Assembly (NCBI GenBank): GCA_964552465.1
Contig: CAZKGR010000005.1
Location: forward strand, 62,001 to 126,000
Source of the DNA: BMS3BBIN04 sp964552465
Lineage (GTDB): Bacteria; Electryoneota; Electryoneia; Electryoneales; Electryoneaceae
Reading direction: 5' to 3'
DNA: 64,000 bases
The notes beneath the pieces are model-generated. The model made no database searches, had not been told where the DNA came from, and was given only the letters and a program-made list of their open reading frames with translations. The stretch's first letter is position 1; each line of letters opens with the position of its first letter. Of the stretch, positions 8,867 to 17,292 are shown one piece after another. The position numbers and the translations under genes are program-made.

Positions 8867-9697
8867 ATGACATATCGTGAACACCTCGCACGCGCTACCC
8901 GCAACGGGTTTGTCTGCGTTGGATTAGACCCCGTTCCAGAGAAATTGCCCGCTCATCTTCAAGACAAGAGCGATGGCCTTGTCCAGTTTCTGTTCGGAAT
9001 TGTACGGGCAACCGCTGAACACGTTGCCGCATACAAACCAAACCTCGCGTTCTTTGAATCACTTGGTCCAGAAGGCGACGAAGCGCTGCGCTTAGTAATC
9101 GACGAAATTCGTCAACGCGCGCCGATGGCGGTGATCATTGGCGACGGTAAGCGCGGCGACATTGGTTCGACGGCGGAACGATACGCCTCAGCGATGTTCG
9201 ACCGCTGGGGATTTGATGCGACAACGGTGAATCCGTACTTCGGCAGCGATGGCGTGAAACCGTTCGTCAGTCGTCCGGAACATGGCGTCTACCTGCTCGC
9301 AGCAACCAGTAACCCGAGCGCGGTCGAGGTGCAACGGGCGTGGGAAGGGGTCGCGTTACCTAATGTGATCGCGAAGCTGGCTCGTGACCAGTGGAACGAG
9401 CACGGCAATGTTGGCCTTGTCGTTGGCGCGACGCGAATGGATGAAATGGCAGCGCTTCGTGATGACAGCGGCGACCTCCCGTGGCTGATTCCGGGCATCG
9501 GGGCACAGGGCGGAGACCTTGCGTCATCGTTAAAGTATGGGGTTACCACGAGGGGCGTGCCCAGCTTGGTGAATGCGTCGCGCAGTATTTTGTATGCATC
9601 TTCCGAGGGAGATTTTGCTGAAGCGGCAGGAAACGAGGCGAAGCGAATGCGTGACGCAATACAATCCGCTCGTCCAGACACCTCGGGCACGAGTTGA
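8867..9697 (+). CDS. pyrF: Orotidine 5'-phosphate decarboxylase, type 2
   Basis: A 276-residue TIM-barrel enzyme that decarboxylates OMP to UMP, the last step of pyrimidine synthesis. The FVCVGLDP strand near residue 20 and the catalytic GDGKRGDIGSTA block (Asp93, Lys95, Asp98) match the type 2 branch seen in mycobacteria and many FCB bacteria. An in-frame GTG exists at 8816, but the ATG at 8867 has a GGAAG Shine-Dalgarno and places the first helix correctly, so it is preferred. It heads a rightward run with a PilZ protein, pyrE, an MBL hydrolase and a cyclophilin. The downstream pyrE supports the pathway assignment. Confidence 0.93.
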   Translation: MTYREHLARATRNGFVCVGLDPVPEKLPAHLQDKSDGLVQFLFGIVRATAEHVAAYKPNLAFFESLGPEGDEALRLVIDEIRQRAPMAVIIGDGKRGDIGSTAERYASAMFDRWGFDATTVNPYFGSDGVKPFVSRPEHGVYLLAATSNPSAVEVQRAWEGVALPNVIAKLARDQWNEHGNVGLVVGATRMDEMAALRDDSGDLPWLIPGIGAQGGDLASSLKYGVTTRGVPSLVNASRSILYASSEGDFAEAAGNEAKRMRDAIQSARPDTSGTS

Positions 9698-9757
9698 GAT
9701 TCACGCGGTTCATTGCGATCAGCTCGACAAACTAATATCCATCGGAGAACGTAGTAC

Positions 9758-10459
9758 GTGAACACCGATCCACAGACATTAACAGTTGGCGAAACACTGA
9801 CCTGCCGAATCGCGTTAGGCGAACAAGTTGTTTCGTTCGATACTTTGGTGCGCCATGTGGATACAAAAGGGTTGTTTATCGAACGTCCCCAGGGCATCGG
9901 CGATCGCCTGATTCCTGGCTCAGAGATGCTGGTTCGGTATGTTCGTCCCGATTCCGCCTATCAGTTTCTGACAGTAATTCTCTCGCATGAAGAGAACGCT
10001 GACATTGCAGACGACCCAAACGCCACGATCGACTATCGCGAATTACCTTTGAAGCTGCGTTTCCCAAATCGAATTACACGTTACCAGCGTCGTGCGTATG
10101 ATCGTTCAGAGGTGGAAGGGATTGTCAAGTATCGCACCGTGGATAAGGATATTCGCACATATCGTGGATACATTTTGGACTTGTCTGCTGGCGGTGTGCG
10201 TTTCGCAACGCGTCAAGTTGGCTTCCTCGAAGAGGGGCGCAACCCTGTCGGGATGCATATCTCGATCTCGTTGTTACTGACCAAGGGATATGAGTTCAAC
10301 GACATCGTTTCAGAAATCCGGCGGGTAACGTTGGACAAGGAAAACGTTCAAGACGATTACCTGATCGTTCAAGCGGCGTTCCGTGAACTCGACCCGAAGC
10401 AGCAAGACAAATTGGACTCGTGGGTCAAACGTCTTCGCCGTGATTGGACAACTAACTAA
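9758..10459 (+). CDS. PilZ-domain c-di-GMP-binding protein, YcgR-like
   Basis: A 233-residue cytoplasmic protein. Residues about 8-100 resemble the YcgR N-terminal beta domain, and residues about 108-225 form a PilZ domain. The two c-di-GMP-binding motifs are visible: the RxxxR box in RRAYDR (112-116) and DLSAGG (141-146). Such proteins sense cyclic di-GMP and adjust flagellar, gliding or polysaccharide machinery. Here the gene is wedged between pyrF (60 bp upstream) and pyrE (23 bp downstream), which is an unusual setting and suggests shared transcription with pyrimidine synthesis. Translation starts at a GTG with GGAG upstream. No motility gene is in the window, so the target is unknown. 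Confidence 0.85.
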   Translation: MNTDPQTLTVGETLTCRIALGEQVVSFDTLVRHVDTKGLFIERPQGIGDRLIPGSEMLVRYVRPDSAYQFLTVILSHEENADIADDPNATIDYRELPLKLRFPNRITRYQRRAYDRSEVEGIVKYRTVDKDIRTYRGYILDLSAGGVRFATRQVGFLEEGRNPVGMHISISLLLTKGYEFNDIVSEIRRVTLDKENVQDDYLIVQAAFRELDPKQQDKLDSWVKRLRRDWTTN

Positions 10460-10482
10460 CTCACCGTAAGTACAGGAACCTC

Positions 10483-11061
10483 ATGAATTACAGCGAAGTT
10501 CTCGATTTGTTGAAGCAGCGCGGAGCTCTGCTCGAAGGTCATTTCAAACTTGCCAGCGGGCTGCATTCGAACAGGTATGTCGAAAAATTCCGGTTGCTGG
10601 AAGATCCGGTGACGACAGAACAAGCTATTGCAGCGCTCGCCGACAGAATTCGTGAATATGAACCGGATGTTGTCGTTGGTCCGGTGACGGGTGGCGTAAT
10701 CCTCGCCTTCGAGATGGCGCGCCAGCTTGGTACGCTCGCCTATTTCACAGAAAAAACTTCAGACGGGGGCATGGAGTTGCGTCGAGGTTTCGATGTTGCG
10801 GGCAAGAAAGTTCTTCTGATCGAAGACATCGTGACGACCGGCGGCAGTGTGATCAAGGCTGCGGACGCGGTACGCGCAGCGGGCGGCGAAGTGGTCGCAT
10901 TCGCAATCCTGGTCGATCGCAGCTCAGGCCGATTCCAGCCAGACGCACCATTCGAAGCGCTGGTTACGCTTGAGATCGAAACGTATGATCCGAACGATTT
11001 ACCGGAGTGGCTGGCCGAGATTCCGCTGACCGAGCCTGGGAGTAAGCATGCGCGTAGCTGA
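10483..11061 (+). CDS. pyrE: Orotate phosphoribosyltransferase
   Basis: A 192-residue enzyme that joins orotate to PRPP to give OMP, the substrate of the neighbouring pyrF product. The PRPP-binding loop VLLIEDIVTTGGS lies at residues 110-122 and the VGPVTGGVILA segment near 65-75. Length matches the short dimeric OPRTases. The gene follows the PilZ gene by 23 bp and overlaps the next gene (MBL hydrolase) by 14 bp, which indicates translational coupling in one operon. Confidence 0.95.
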   Translation: MNYSEVLDLLKQRGALLEGHFKLASGLHSNRYVEKFRLLEDPVTTEQAIAALADRIREYEPDVVVGPVTGGVILAFEMARQLGTLAYFTEKTSDGGMELRRGFDVAGKKVLLIEDIVTTGGSVIKAADAVRAAGGEVVAFAILVDRSSGRFQPDAPFEALVTLEIETYDPNDLPEWLAEIPLTEPGSKHARS

Positions 11062-11899
11062 TGGTGGCATCGCTGTCTGCCCGCTGGGTTCGGGATCAAA
11101 AGGGAACGCTTATTGGGTGGAGACGGCCAAGACGGCAATCCTCGTTGATGTCGGCTTCAGTTATAAACAGTTGGCGGGACGGATCAGCGACATCGGACGC
11201 GATATTCATGATGTCCGCCACATTTTCATCACGCATGAACATAACGACCACGTTCAGGCGCTGCGCGTCCTGCTCAAGCGCCATCGTCCGACAGTCTGGA
11301 CGTCGGGCGGAACCTTGAAGGCGATCAAGCAGTTGTTGCCGGACGGTGTCTCTGTCAAACGAATCAACAGCAATCTCGAAAGCGCTGACGACATCGCTGT
11401 GCAGGCAATTCCGGTCAGACACGACGCCGCAGAACCGTTCGCCTACCGCTTTGATGCGCCGAACGGGTCTGTAGCAGTTGTCACCGACCTGGGCGAGTGG
11501 ACGAAAGAGGTCGCTAACGCGCTTGATGGTCCAAATCTGCTGGTCTGTGAAGCGAATCATGACCCGGAGATGCTCGAGATGGGGCCTTATCCGTGGAATT
11601 TGAAGCAGCGGATTGCATCCGATCGCGGTCATTTGAATAATCAGCAGGGTGCGGAACTGGCGGCAGAAACGGTCAAAAAAGGCACGCGCGAGGTCATTCT
11701 CGGACATTTGAGCGAGACGAATAACGACCGCAGCGTTGCATTGGAGGTGTTCGGGTCACACTTGAACGGGGATCGTGAACGAGTTCGCTTGCATGCCGCA
11801 TCTCAAGCCGTTCCCGGGCCGTGGGTCTATTCTGCCAATACTGTGACGAAAACACCGAGCGGACCATCAATTGCGAGCCTCCTGAGACGCCCGAGGTAG
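11048..11899 (+). CDS. WalJ/YycJ-type MBL-fold exonuclease-like hydrolase
   Basis: A 283-residue cytoplasmic metallo-beta-lactamase-fold protein. The N-terminal strand CPLGSGSKGN and the metal-binding HEHNDH motif (63-68) are characteristic of the WalJ (YycJ) group. Members are described as double-strand 5'-3' exonucleases or as linked to cell-division control. Further metal ligands fall in AVVTDLGEW and EANHDPEML, and the final histidine in GHLSETNND. The start overlaps pyrE by 14 bp. The family is secure, the exact activity less so. Confidence 0.85.
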   Translation: MRVADGGIAVCPLGSGSKGNAYWVETAKTAILVDVGFSYKQLAGRISDIGRDIHDVRHIFITHEHNDHVQALRVLLKRHRPTVWTSGGTLKAIKQLLPDGVSVKRINSNLESADDIAVQAIPVRHDAAEPFAYRFDAPNGSVAVVTDLGEWTKEVANALDGPNLLVCEANHDPEMLEMGPYPWNLKQRIASDRGHLNNQQGAELAAETVKKGTREVILGHLSETNNDRSVALEVFGSHLNGDRERVRLHAASQAVPGPWVYSANTVTKTPSGPSIASLLRRPR

Positions 11900-11978
11900 G
11901 ATCGGGCCGCATCGAGAATTACTATCATTGGTCTTGGCAACAAAGCAAGCAAAACATAAACAGAGAATCGGAGGAATT

Positions 11979-12587
11979 ATGTCGCTCCGACAGATGGTAT
12001 CAACAATGACGGGTGTCGCGCTGATGAGTGCATTTCTACTCGTCACATTGACTGGTTGCGGAGGTGGTGTGAAGGAAGAAGTAGCGGTGATGGAGACAAG
12101 CGTTGGCGAGATCGTGGTCGGGTTCTATCCGGACGTCGCGCCGAATCACGTTGATAATTTCAAACGTCTGGCTCGCGAAGATGTGTACGACAACACCCTG
12201 TTTCATCGGGTAATTCCGGGCTTCGTTATTCAGGGTGGAGATCCGCTGTCCGCAGATCCGGAAACACCGCGCGAGCGTTACGGTACCGGCGGAACGGAAC
12301 GTGAAGCACCGCTCATGGCAGAGTTCAGCGACGTTAAGCACAAACGAGGATCGTTGGCTGCGGCTCGTTCGCAAGATCCCAACTCTGCTGACGCCCAGTT
12401 CTACATTGCACTGAATCCGATCCCGCATCTGGACGGTCAGTACACCGTCTTCGGCGAAGTACTGCGCGGAATTGAGTTTGTCGATTCCGTGGCGGCGATG
12501 AAGACTGACATGCGCGACTGTCCGATCGAGGACGCCCGCATTTTGGACGTACGCATCGTGCCGAAATCTGAAGCCGGCCTCGAGTGA
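11979..12587 (+). CDS. Cyclophilin-type peptidyl-prolyl isomerase, lipoprotein
   Basis: A 202-residue cyclophilin that catalyses proline cis-trans isomerisation, assisting protein folding. The first 26 residues are a lipoprotein signal ending in LTGC (Cys27), which places the enzyme in the periplasm, tethered to a membrane. The cyclophilin core follows with NHVDNFKRL and the FHRVIPGFVIQGGD block, and the ADAQFYIAL and LDGQYTVFG segments. The ATG at 11979 has a GGAGG six bases upstream and gives a proper signal peptide; an upstream in-frame start at 11928 does not. It closes the pyrF operon; an intrinsic terminator follows at 12618. Confidence 0.92.
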   Translation: MSLRQMVSTMTGVALMSAFLLVTLTGCGGGVKEEVAVMETSVGEIVVGFYPDVAPNHVDNFKRLAREDVYDNTLFHRVIPGFVIQGGDPLSADPETPRERYGTGGTEREAPLMAEFSDVKHKRGSLAAARSQDPNSADAQFYIALNPIPHLDGQYTVFGEVLRGIEFVDSVAAMKTDMRDCPIEDARILDVRIVPKSEAGLE

Positions 12588-12617
12588 GTTCGCTCGGGTC
12601 ACATGAATTGAATTACG

Positions 12618-12660
12618 AAGGCCGGGTTACTGCACACACTGCGGCCCGGTCCTTTTTTAT
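12618..12660 (+). terminator. Rho-independent terminator of the pyrF operon
   Basis: AAGGCCGGG (12618-12626) pairs with CCCGGTCCTT (12645-12654) with one bulged T, and six Ts follow at 12653-12658. It lies 31 bp after the cyclophilin stop, so the next gene probably has its own promoter or depends on read-through. Confidence 0.8.
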
Positions 12661-12665
12661 TAACA

Positions 12666-12691
12666 GGCCCGTGTTTGCTTGCAAACGCGGA
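12666..12691. repeat. Palindromic repeat copy at the start of the CcdA fusion gene
   Basis: The segment has GTTTGC/GCAAAC arms around a 2 nt loop, with a GGCCCGTG left flank and a CGCGGA right flank. A copy at 6158-6182 differs only slightly (GGCCTGTG, loop TC), and the 6213 and 31833 hairpins share the CCGTGTT/AACGCGG flanks with different inner arms. The copy lies between a terminator and the signal peptide of the next gene and supplies a possible GTG start at 12671. Confidence 0.65.
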
Positions 12692-14209
12692 ATAGCCAGC
12701 CTGATGTTCTCGCTTTGTCTGTTGTTTTCAACGCTTCCCATCCACGCTAGCACTATTCACGTCGATTCGTGGGATGTCAGCGTCGAGTACGGCGAGCGGT
12801 CACGCGGTGATGTTTTCACCGACACGCTGCAATTCGTTGGGCCAGGCGATACACCGTTAATTGCCACGGAGGCTGATCCGACGTGTGACTGTCTGACTGC
12901 AGATGTGCTAGAGGACGGTCGAGTCGTGATTCGCTTCGAAGTGTTACCCGAGGAGCTGGACGGCCCCACCGAAAAATTGCTGTACGTGTTCACGGATCAT
13001 TCCGAGTTGGATCTGTTGCGCGTCAAATTGAAACTCACGGTTCTGCCGGGTGGGTATGATACGGGCACATCGCAAGACGACGTTGATTATCTCGGGGACA
13101 GTGAACACACGTTTGCCGACTCGACCATAGCCGGAGTAATTGATCTGGTCTTTTATCACTCGCCAAGCTGTCGTATCTGCGCACGTATTGACGAGATCAC
13201 ACTCTCAAGGCTTCAGGAGTTATGGGGCGAAAGCCTTGTGATTCACCACATTGATCTCAATGATCAAGTTGGCTTCATGCGGTTGCTGGAAACGCGCGAA
13301 CATTACGGGATCACTGAAAGCCACGGGTCTTTCTTGATCGTTGTTGGTGACTACGTATTCCAGTCAACCGATCAGCTGTATGCACGATTGTACCACGCCG
13401 TAGGGAATTCTTTGTGCTCAGGATCGAGTACGTTTATGCCTACAGCGTCGGCCGACCACCCGGACACGGATACAGTGCGCGACCTGTTGCAATCGTTCAG
13501 CTTCTGGACAGTGGCTGGAGCGGGATTGCTGGATGGGCTGAATCCGTGTGCTTTCGCGACGATTGTTTTCTTCATCAGTCTGTTGTCGTATGCCGGATCG
13601 ACCAAGCGTCAGATTCTAATCGTGGGTAGCGGATTCACATTCTCTGTGTTTGTCGTGTATTTATTGCTCGGACTGGGAGCTTTTCGTGCACTGCAAGCGC
13701 TGTCAGCATATACCATTATTGGTGATATAGTCTGGGGTTTGACAGTTCTGTTGCTGGTTGTCCTGGTAGCGCTGTCCCTGCGCGACACCATCCAGTTTTA
13801 CCGCACAGGCCAAACACGCGACGCATTTCTCCAGTTACCGCGTTCATCCAAGCAAAAAATTCACGCTGCCATGCGTCGCGGCCTTAAAACACCGAACCTG
13901 TTGCTCGCAGCGATTGGGATCGGCGTTACGGTCACTTTATTCGAAGCGGCGTGCACGGGTCAGGTATATTTGCCAGCCATTGTGCTGATGCTCAACGACC
14001 CATTGCTAAGTGAACGGGCCTGGCTCTGGCTGATCGTCTACAACCTTCTGTTTATCGCTCCATTACTCGTTATATTCGCTCTCTCGTATATAGGCATATT
14101 TTCATCCTCTTATGCTAATTGGAGTAAGCACAATTACGGGAAAATCAGAATCGCACTCACACTACTCTTCGTGTTATTCCTCGCTCTGCTGCTCGTACAG
14201 CGATTCTGA
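12671..14209 (+). CDS. DUF1573-like/thioredoxin/CcdA-DsbD membrane fusion protein
   Basis: A protein of about 512 residues built from three parts. After a signal peptide (ending near HAS), residues about 30-140 form a DUF1573-like Ig domain with the PTCDC motif. Residues about 150-265 look like a thioredoxin fold with CRIC (Cys167, Cys170). Residues about 280-510 form a CcdA/DsbD-type membrane core with NPCAF (Cys293) and ACTG (Cys428). Such cores carry electrons from cytoplasmic thioredoxin to periplasmic thiols, for example for cytochrome c or protein repair. Here the acceptor domain appears fused to its donor. The start is uncertain: GTG 12671 gives a Lys-Arg n-region, ATG 12704 a shorter leader, and an open frame reaches back to 12584. 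Confidence 0.7.
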   Translation: MFACKRGIASLMFSLCLLFSTLPIHASTIHVDSWDVSVEYGERSRGDVFTDTLQFVGPGDTPLIATEADPTCDCLTADVLEDGRVVIRFEVLPEELDGPTEKLLYVFTDHSELDLLRVKLKLTVLPGGYDTGTSQDDVDYLGDSEHTFADSTIAGVIDLVFYHSPSCRICARIDEITLSRLQELWGESLVIHHIDLNDQVGFMRLLETREHYGITESHGSFLIVVGDYVFQSTDQLYARLYHAVGNSLCSGSSTFMPTASADHPDTDTVRDLLQSFSFWTVAGAGLLDGLNPCAFATIVFFISLLSYAGSTKRQILIVGSGFTFSVFVVYLLLGLGAFRALQALSAYTIIGDIVWGLTVLLLVVLVALSLRDTIQFYRTGQTRDAFLQLPRSSKQKIHAAMRRGLKTPNLLLAAIGIGVTVTLFEAACTGQVYLPAIVLMLNDPLLSERAWLWLIVYNLLFIAPLLVIFALSYIGIFSSSYANWSKHNYGKIRIALTLLFVLFLALLLVQRF

Positions 14210-14285
14210 TTTAACCACCTGTCATTCACCCACACTTCTCAGTTACATTTAGTTAGGTAGACTCCTCAGCCAGACAGGAATTACC

Positions 14286-15902
14286 ATGCGCCATCTCTCT
14301 CAAATTCTCGTAACACTTGTGTTGATCTCCTTCATGGTTCCCCAGGCATCGCTTGCTGGCGACGCAGATATGTCGCGAGCAATCTGGGTCTTCTTTGATC
14401 AAGAGATTAGAGGTGCGAATTATCAGCCGTTGACGGCAGAAGCGATGGAAAGGCGCGCAAAGGCTGATTACACCTCATTTCAGCACGATCTGTATCCGGA
14501 CAAAAGAGTCGTTGAAGATGTTCTCAGCACAGGTGTTACCCTTCGCACGCGGAGCGCCTGGCTGAACGCAATCTCAGTTCAGGCAACCGAGTATCAGCGA
14601 GCACAGATCGAGCGCATAAGCGGCGTAATGAGAACTCGCAACGTTTTGTGTGGTGTTCGTAAAACTCCTGTTGTGGAGAATAAATACGGCGTTGCAGATA
14701 TAGATACATTCGCATACGGAGTATCATTCGCGCAATTAGACCTGATTGGTGTACCTGAGCTGCACGAGGTTGGCTATTCGGGATCAGGGGTGCGCGTAGC
14801 AGTGTTTGATGGCGGCTATATCGGTACCTATGAGCATCTGGGACTGCAGCACATCAACATCGTTGATGTCCAAAACTTCGTGTCAGGCGGAACATTCATT
14901 GAAACTCACGATCATGGAACAGGTGTGATCTCAACCTTCGCAACTCGCGATTCGTTAACGTATCTCGGAGTAGCTCCTGAGGTAGAGTTGCTGTTGGCGG
15001 TCACGGAAGACGTCTCCGACGAATACCCAGGTGAGGAAGATTTCTTCGTCGAGGCATTGGAGTGGGCAGAGGCAATGGGAGCGGACCTTGTGACCGCAAG
15101 TATCGGCTATAACGACTGGTACACGGACGAGGACTTTGATGGTGACACAGCTCCGGTCACGATTGCCTGCGACATGGCGGCTGAACGCGGATTGCTGGTG
15201 ATCACTTCGGTTGGAAACGACGGCGACGGCCCGCTAAGTGCGCCCGCAGACGGGGATTCGGTTCTGGCCGTTGGGGCGACCACCCTGAACGGTGGATATG
15301 CCGCGTTCAGCACCCAGGGTCCAACTTGGGATGGACGTATCAAGCCGGATGTCGCCGCACCTGGATCAAATGTGTGGATTATCGATGCGGAAACGACAGA
15401 TAGCTACCGAACTGCGGGAGGAACCTCGTATTCGTGTCCGATAGTGACTGGTGTGTGCGCATTGTTGTTGGAAGCCAATCCCGATCTGCTTCCGATGGAT
15501 CTGATTACCGCGTTGCGCGTAACCGGATCGCAGGCAGCCGAGCCTGACACGTTACTCGGCTGGGGCCTGATTAGCGCGATAGACGCGTACAATTACATCA
15601 TGAATAATGTGGATGACGACAACCTAGCGATCACACCACCAGCATCGTTCCAAATCCTTAAAATCTATCCGAATCCTGTGAACGGACAGGCAACGGCGGT
15701 TGTTGAATTGTATCGGGCTGGCACATATGAATTCAGTGTGAGTAACATACTTGGTCGGAGTGTACAGTCATATGATATTCAATTGGTTAGAGGAATTAAT
15801 CGTATTCCATTTAACCTGAGTGCTTATCAATCCGGGCCTTACTACATAACGGTCAGCAACGACGCGACACACTTAACCAAGAGGTTAACCGTAATACGAT
15901 AA
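14286..15902 (+). CDS. Subtilisin-family (S8) serine protease with T9SS sorting domain
   Basis: A 538-residue secreted protease. A signal peptide ends near SLAG (about residue 25), followed by a propeptide-like stretch to about 155. The S8 catalytic triad is complete: Asp175 in VFDGG, His210 in HDHGTGV and Ser381 in GTSYSCP, with the oxyanion Asn311 in SVGND. Residues about 455-538 start with KIYPNPVNG and form a type A T9SS C-terminal domain, so the enzyme should be exported across the outer membrane. It stands alone between the CcdA fusion and the convergent rlmN gene. Substrate is unknown; degradation of external protein is the usual role. Confidence 0.93.
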   Translation: MRHLSQILVTLVLISFMVPQASLAGDADMSRAIWVFFDQEIRGANYQPLTAEAMERRAKADYTSFQHDLYPDKRVVEDVLSTGVTLRTRSAWLNAISVQATEYQRAQIERISGVMRTRNVLCGVRKTPVVENKYGVADIDTFAYGVSFAQLDLIGVPELHEVGYSGSGVRVAVFDGGYIGTYEHLGLQHINIVDVQNFVSGGTFIETHDHGTGVISTFATRDSLTYLGVAPEVELLLAVTEDVSDEYPGEEDFFVEALEWAEAMGADLVTASIGYNDWYTDEDFDGDTAPVTIACDMAAERGLLVITSVGNDGDGPLSAPADGDSVLAVGATTLNGGYAAFSTQGPTWDGRIKPDVAAPGSNVWIIDAETTDSYRTAGGTSYSCPIVTGVCALLLEANPDLLPMDLITALRVTGSQAAEPDTLLGWGLISAIDAYNYIMNNVDDDNLAITPPASFQILKIYPNPVNGQATAVVELYRAGTYEFSVSNILGRSVQSYDIQLVRGINRIPFNLSAYQSGPYYITVSNDATHLTKRLTVIR

Positions 15903-15915
15903 TGCGTTGATATAT

Positions 15916-16974
15916 CTAGTCATTAGAGATTGTGCGTGCCGCCAGCTGCCCACATGCGGCCGATACATCCCGCCCTCTGCTTTTACGCAGCACAACAGTC
16001 CTTCCCAGACGAACCAGCTCCGCCGCGACTCGTTCTATTGCTTCTTCGTCTGCACGTCGGAACGCCCCTGCCGCCTCGTTGTAGCGTAGCAAATTGATCT
16101 TGGCCGGCAGATTTCCAATCCATTGGTGAAGCGCTCGCGCGTCTTGCAATTGATCGTTGAGGCCATTGGCAACCATCAACGCGATTGTGATCCGGTGACG
16201 GGTTTGTTCGGCGTAGCTGGACAACGCCTCGTGCATTTGAGCCAGCGAATAGCGGCCAGCGATGGGCAAAACTTTGCCGCGAACCTCATCATGTGGCGAT
16301 GAGATGGAGAAGACCAGCTTCGGCGGTGACGGATATTGTGCCAGTTTTCGAATCTGTCCGGGAATACCCACGGTGGAGAGGGTGACTTTACGTTTGGACA
16401 GCGCGATTCCGTCGCCATCAGTCAACAGATCGTAGGCTTTCATGACCTGCTCGAGGTTGGCAAGTGGTTCGCCCATACCCATGAATACGATGTTGCTGAT
16501 ACGTTGATCGGCATGTGCACGGATTGCGAGGAACGTGCCGAGGATTTCGGCGGAGGTCATATTGCGTTTCAGCCCGAGAGTTCCTGTAGCGCAGAAGCTG
16601 CATGCGAACGCGCACCCCACTTGGCTCGAGAGGCAAACCGTCACGCGGTCGTTCGTAGGGATGTAAACGGCCTCGACGCGTTCGCCATCCTCCAGTTCGA
16701 AAAGGAACTTGGTGGCGGAGTCGGGATCGTCACCGTGCGCTTGTTCGACGACGGTCGGCAGGTTGATTTGAAACTCAGCAATCAGGTCGGATCGGAGCTT
16801 CTTCGAGAGGTCCGTCATCTGTTCAAATTCAAACACACCGCGGTAATAGATCCATGAATAGAGCTGTTTTCCATGGAAGGAACGGTATCCGCGCTCTACG
16901 AGTAAGTCAATCAATTCGTCCAGAGTCATCCCCAGCAGGGATGGACGGATGGTAGTTTTGTCTTTGCTTGACAT
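15916..16974 (-). CDS. rlmN: 23S rRNA (adenine-2503-C2)-methyltransferase
   Basis: A 352-residue radical SAM enzyme that methylates A2503 of 23S rRNA, and in some bacteria A37 of tRNAs. The iron-sulfur cluster motif CAFACSFC supplies Cys121, Cys125 and Cys128. The C-terminal RKSRGRDVSAACGQLA block carries the catalytic cysteine that forms the covalent RNA adduct. Length and order match the family. The ATG is at 16974; the gene is convergent with the S8 protease (13 bp apart) and divergent from the C25 gene. Confidence 0.95.
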   Translation of the reverse strand: MSSKDKTTIRPSLLGMTLDELIDLLVERGYRSFHGKQLYSWIYYRGVFEFEQMTDLSKKLRSDLIAEFQINLPTVVEQAHGDDPDSATKFLFELEDGERVEAVYIPTNDRVTVCLSSQVGCAFACSFCATGTLGLKRNMTSAEILGTFLAIRAHADQRISNIVFMGMGEPLANLEQVMKAYDLLTDGDGIALSKRKVTLSTVGIPGQIRKLAQYPSPPKLVFSISSPHDEVRGKVLPIAGRYSLAQMHEALSSYAEQTRHRITIALMVANGLNDQLQDARALHQWIGNLPAKINLLRYNEAAGAFRRADEEAIERVAAELVRLGRTVVLRKSRGRDVSAACGQLAARTISND

Positions 16975-17292
16975 GCGGCAAAGGTACCGGTTGTCTGGAT
17001 GTGGGTCAACTGGACTGTTTCGTGAACAATGGAGGTTGCGACATCAAGTTGTGAGAGCACCAAAAAACTGGTGAACTCGACTACCTGGGAGTTGCATCTA
17101 CCTCATTTAGAGTACAACATTAACAACTTAGCACATGAATCCAAGTCCGGTCCAGATTCGCAGACGAAACAAGATCTTGAAACACAGCGACCGGCATCTA
17201 AAGTCAGGGAAAACAGGGACAGTAGCTTCCCCAAACATAGATTTCGCCCCCGGCAAACCTCTCTATCGAATCGGGTGGCCTCAGGAGGAGAC
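16975..17292. other. Divergent intergenic region, rlmN / C25 gene
   Basis: A 318 bp gap holding the leaders of rlmN (leftward) and the gingipain-like gene (rightward). The frame upstream of the C25 start remains open to 17029, but the peptide is not signal-like and the AGGAGG site sits at 17283, so this part is treated as untranslated. No repeat or clear promoter was recognised. Confidence 0.5.
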
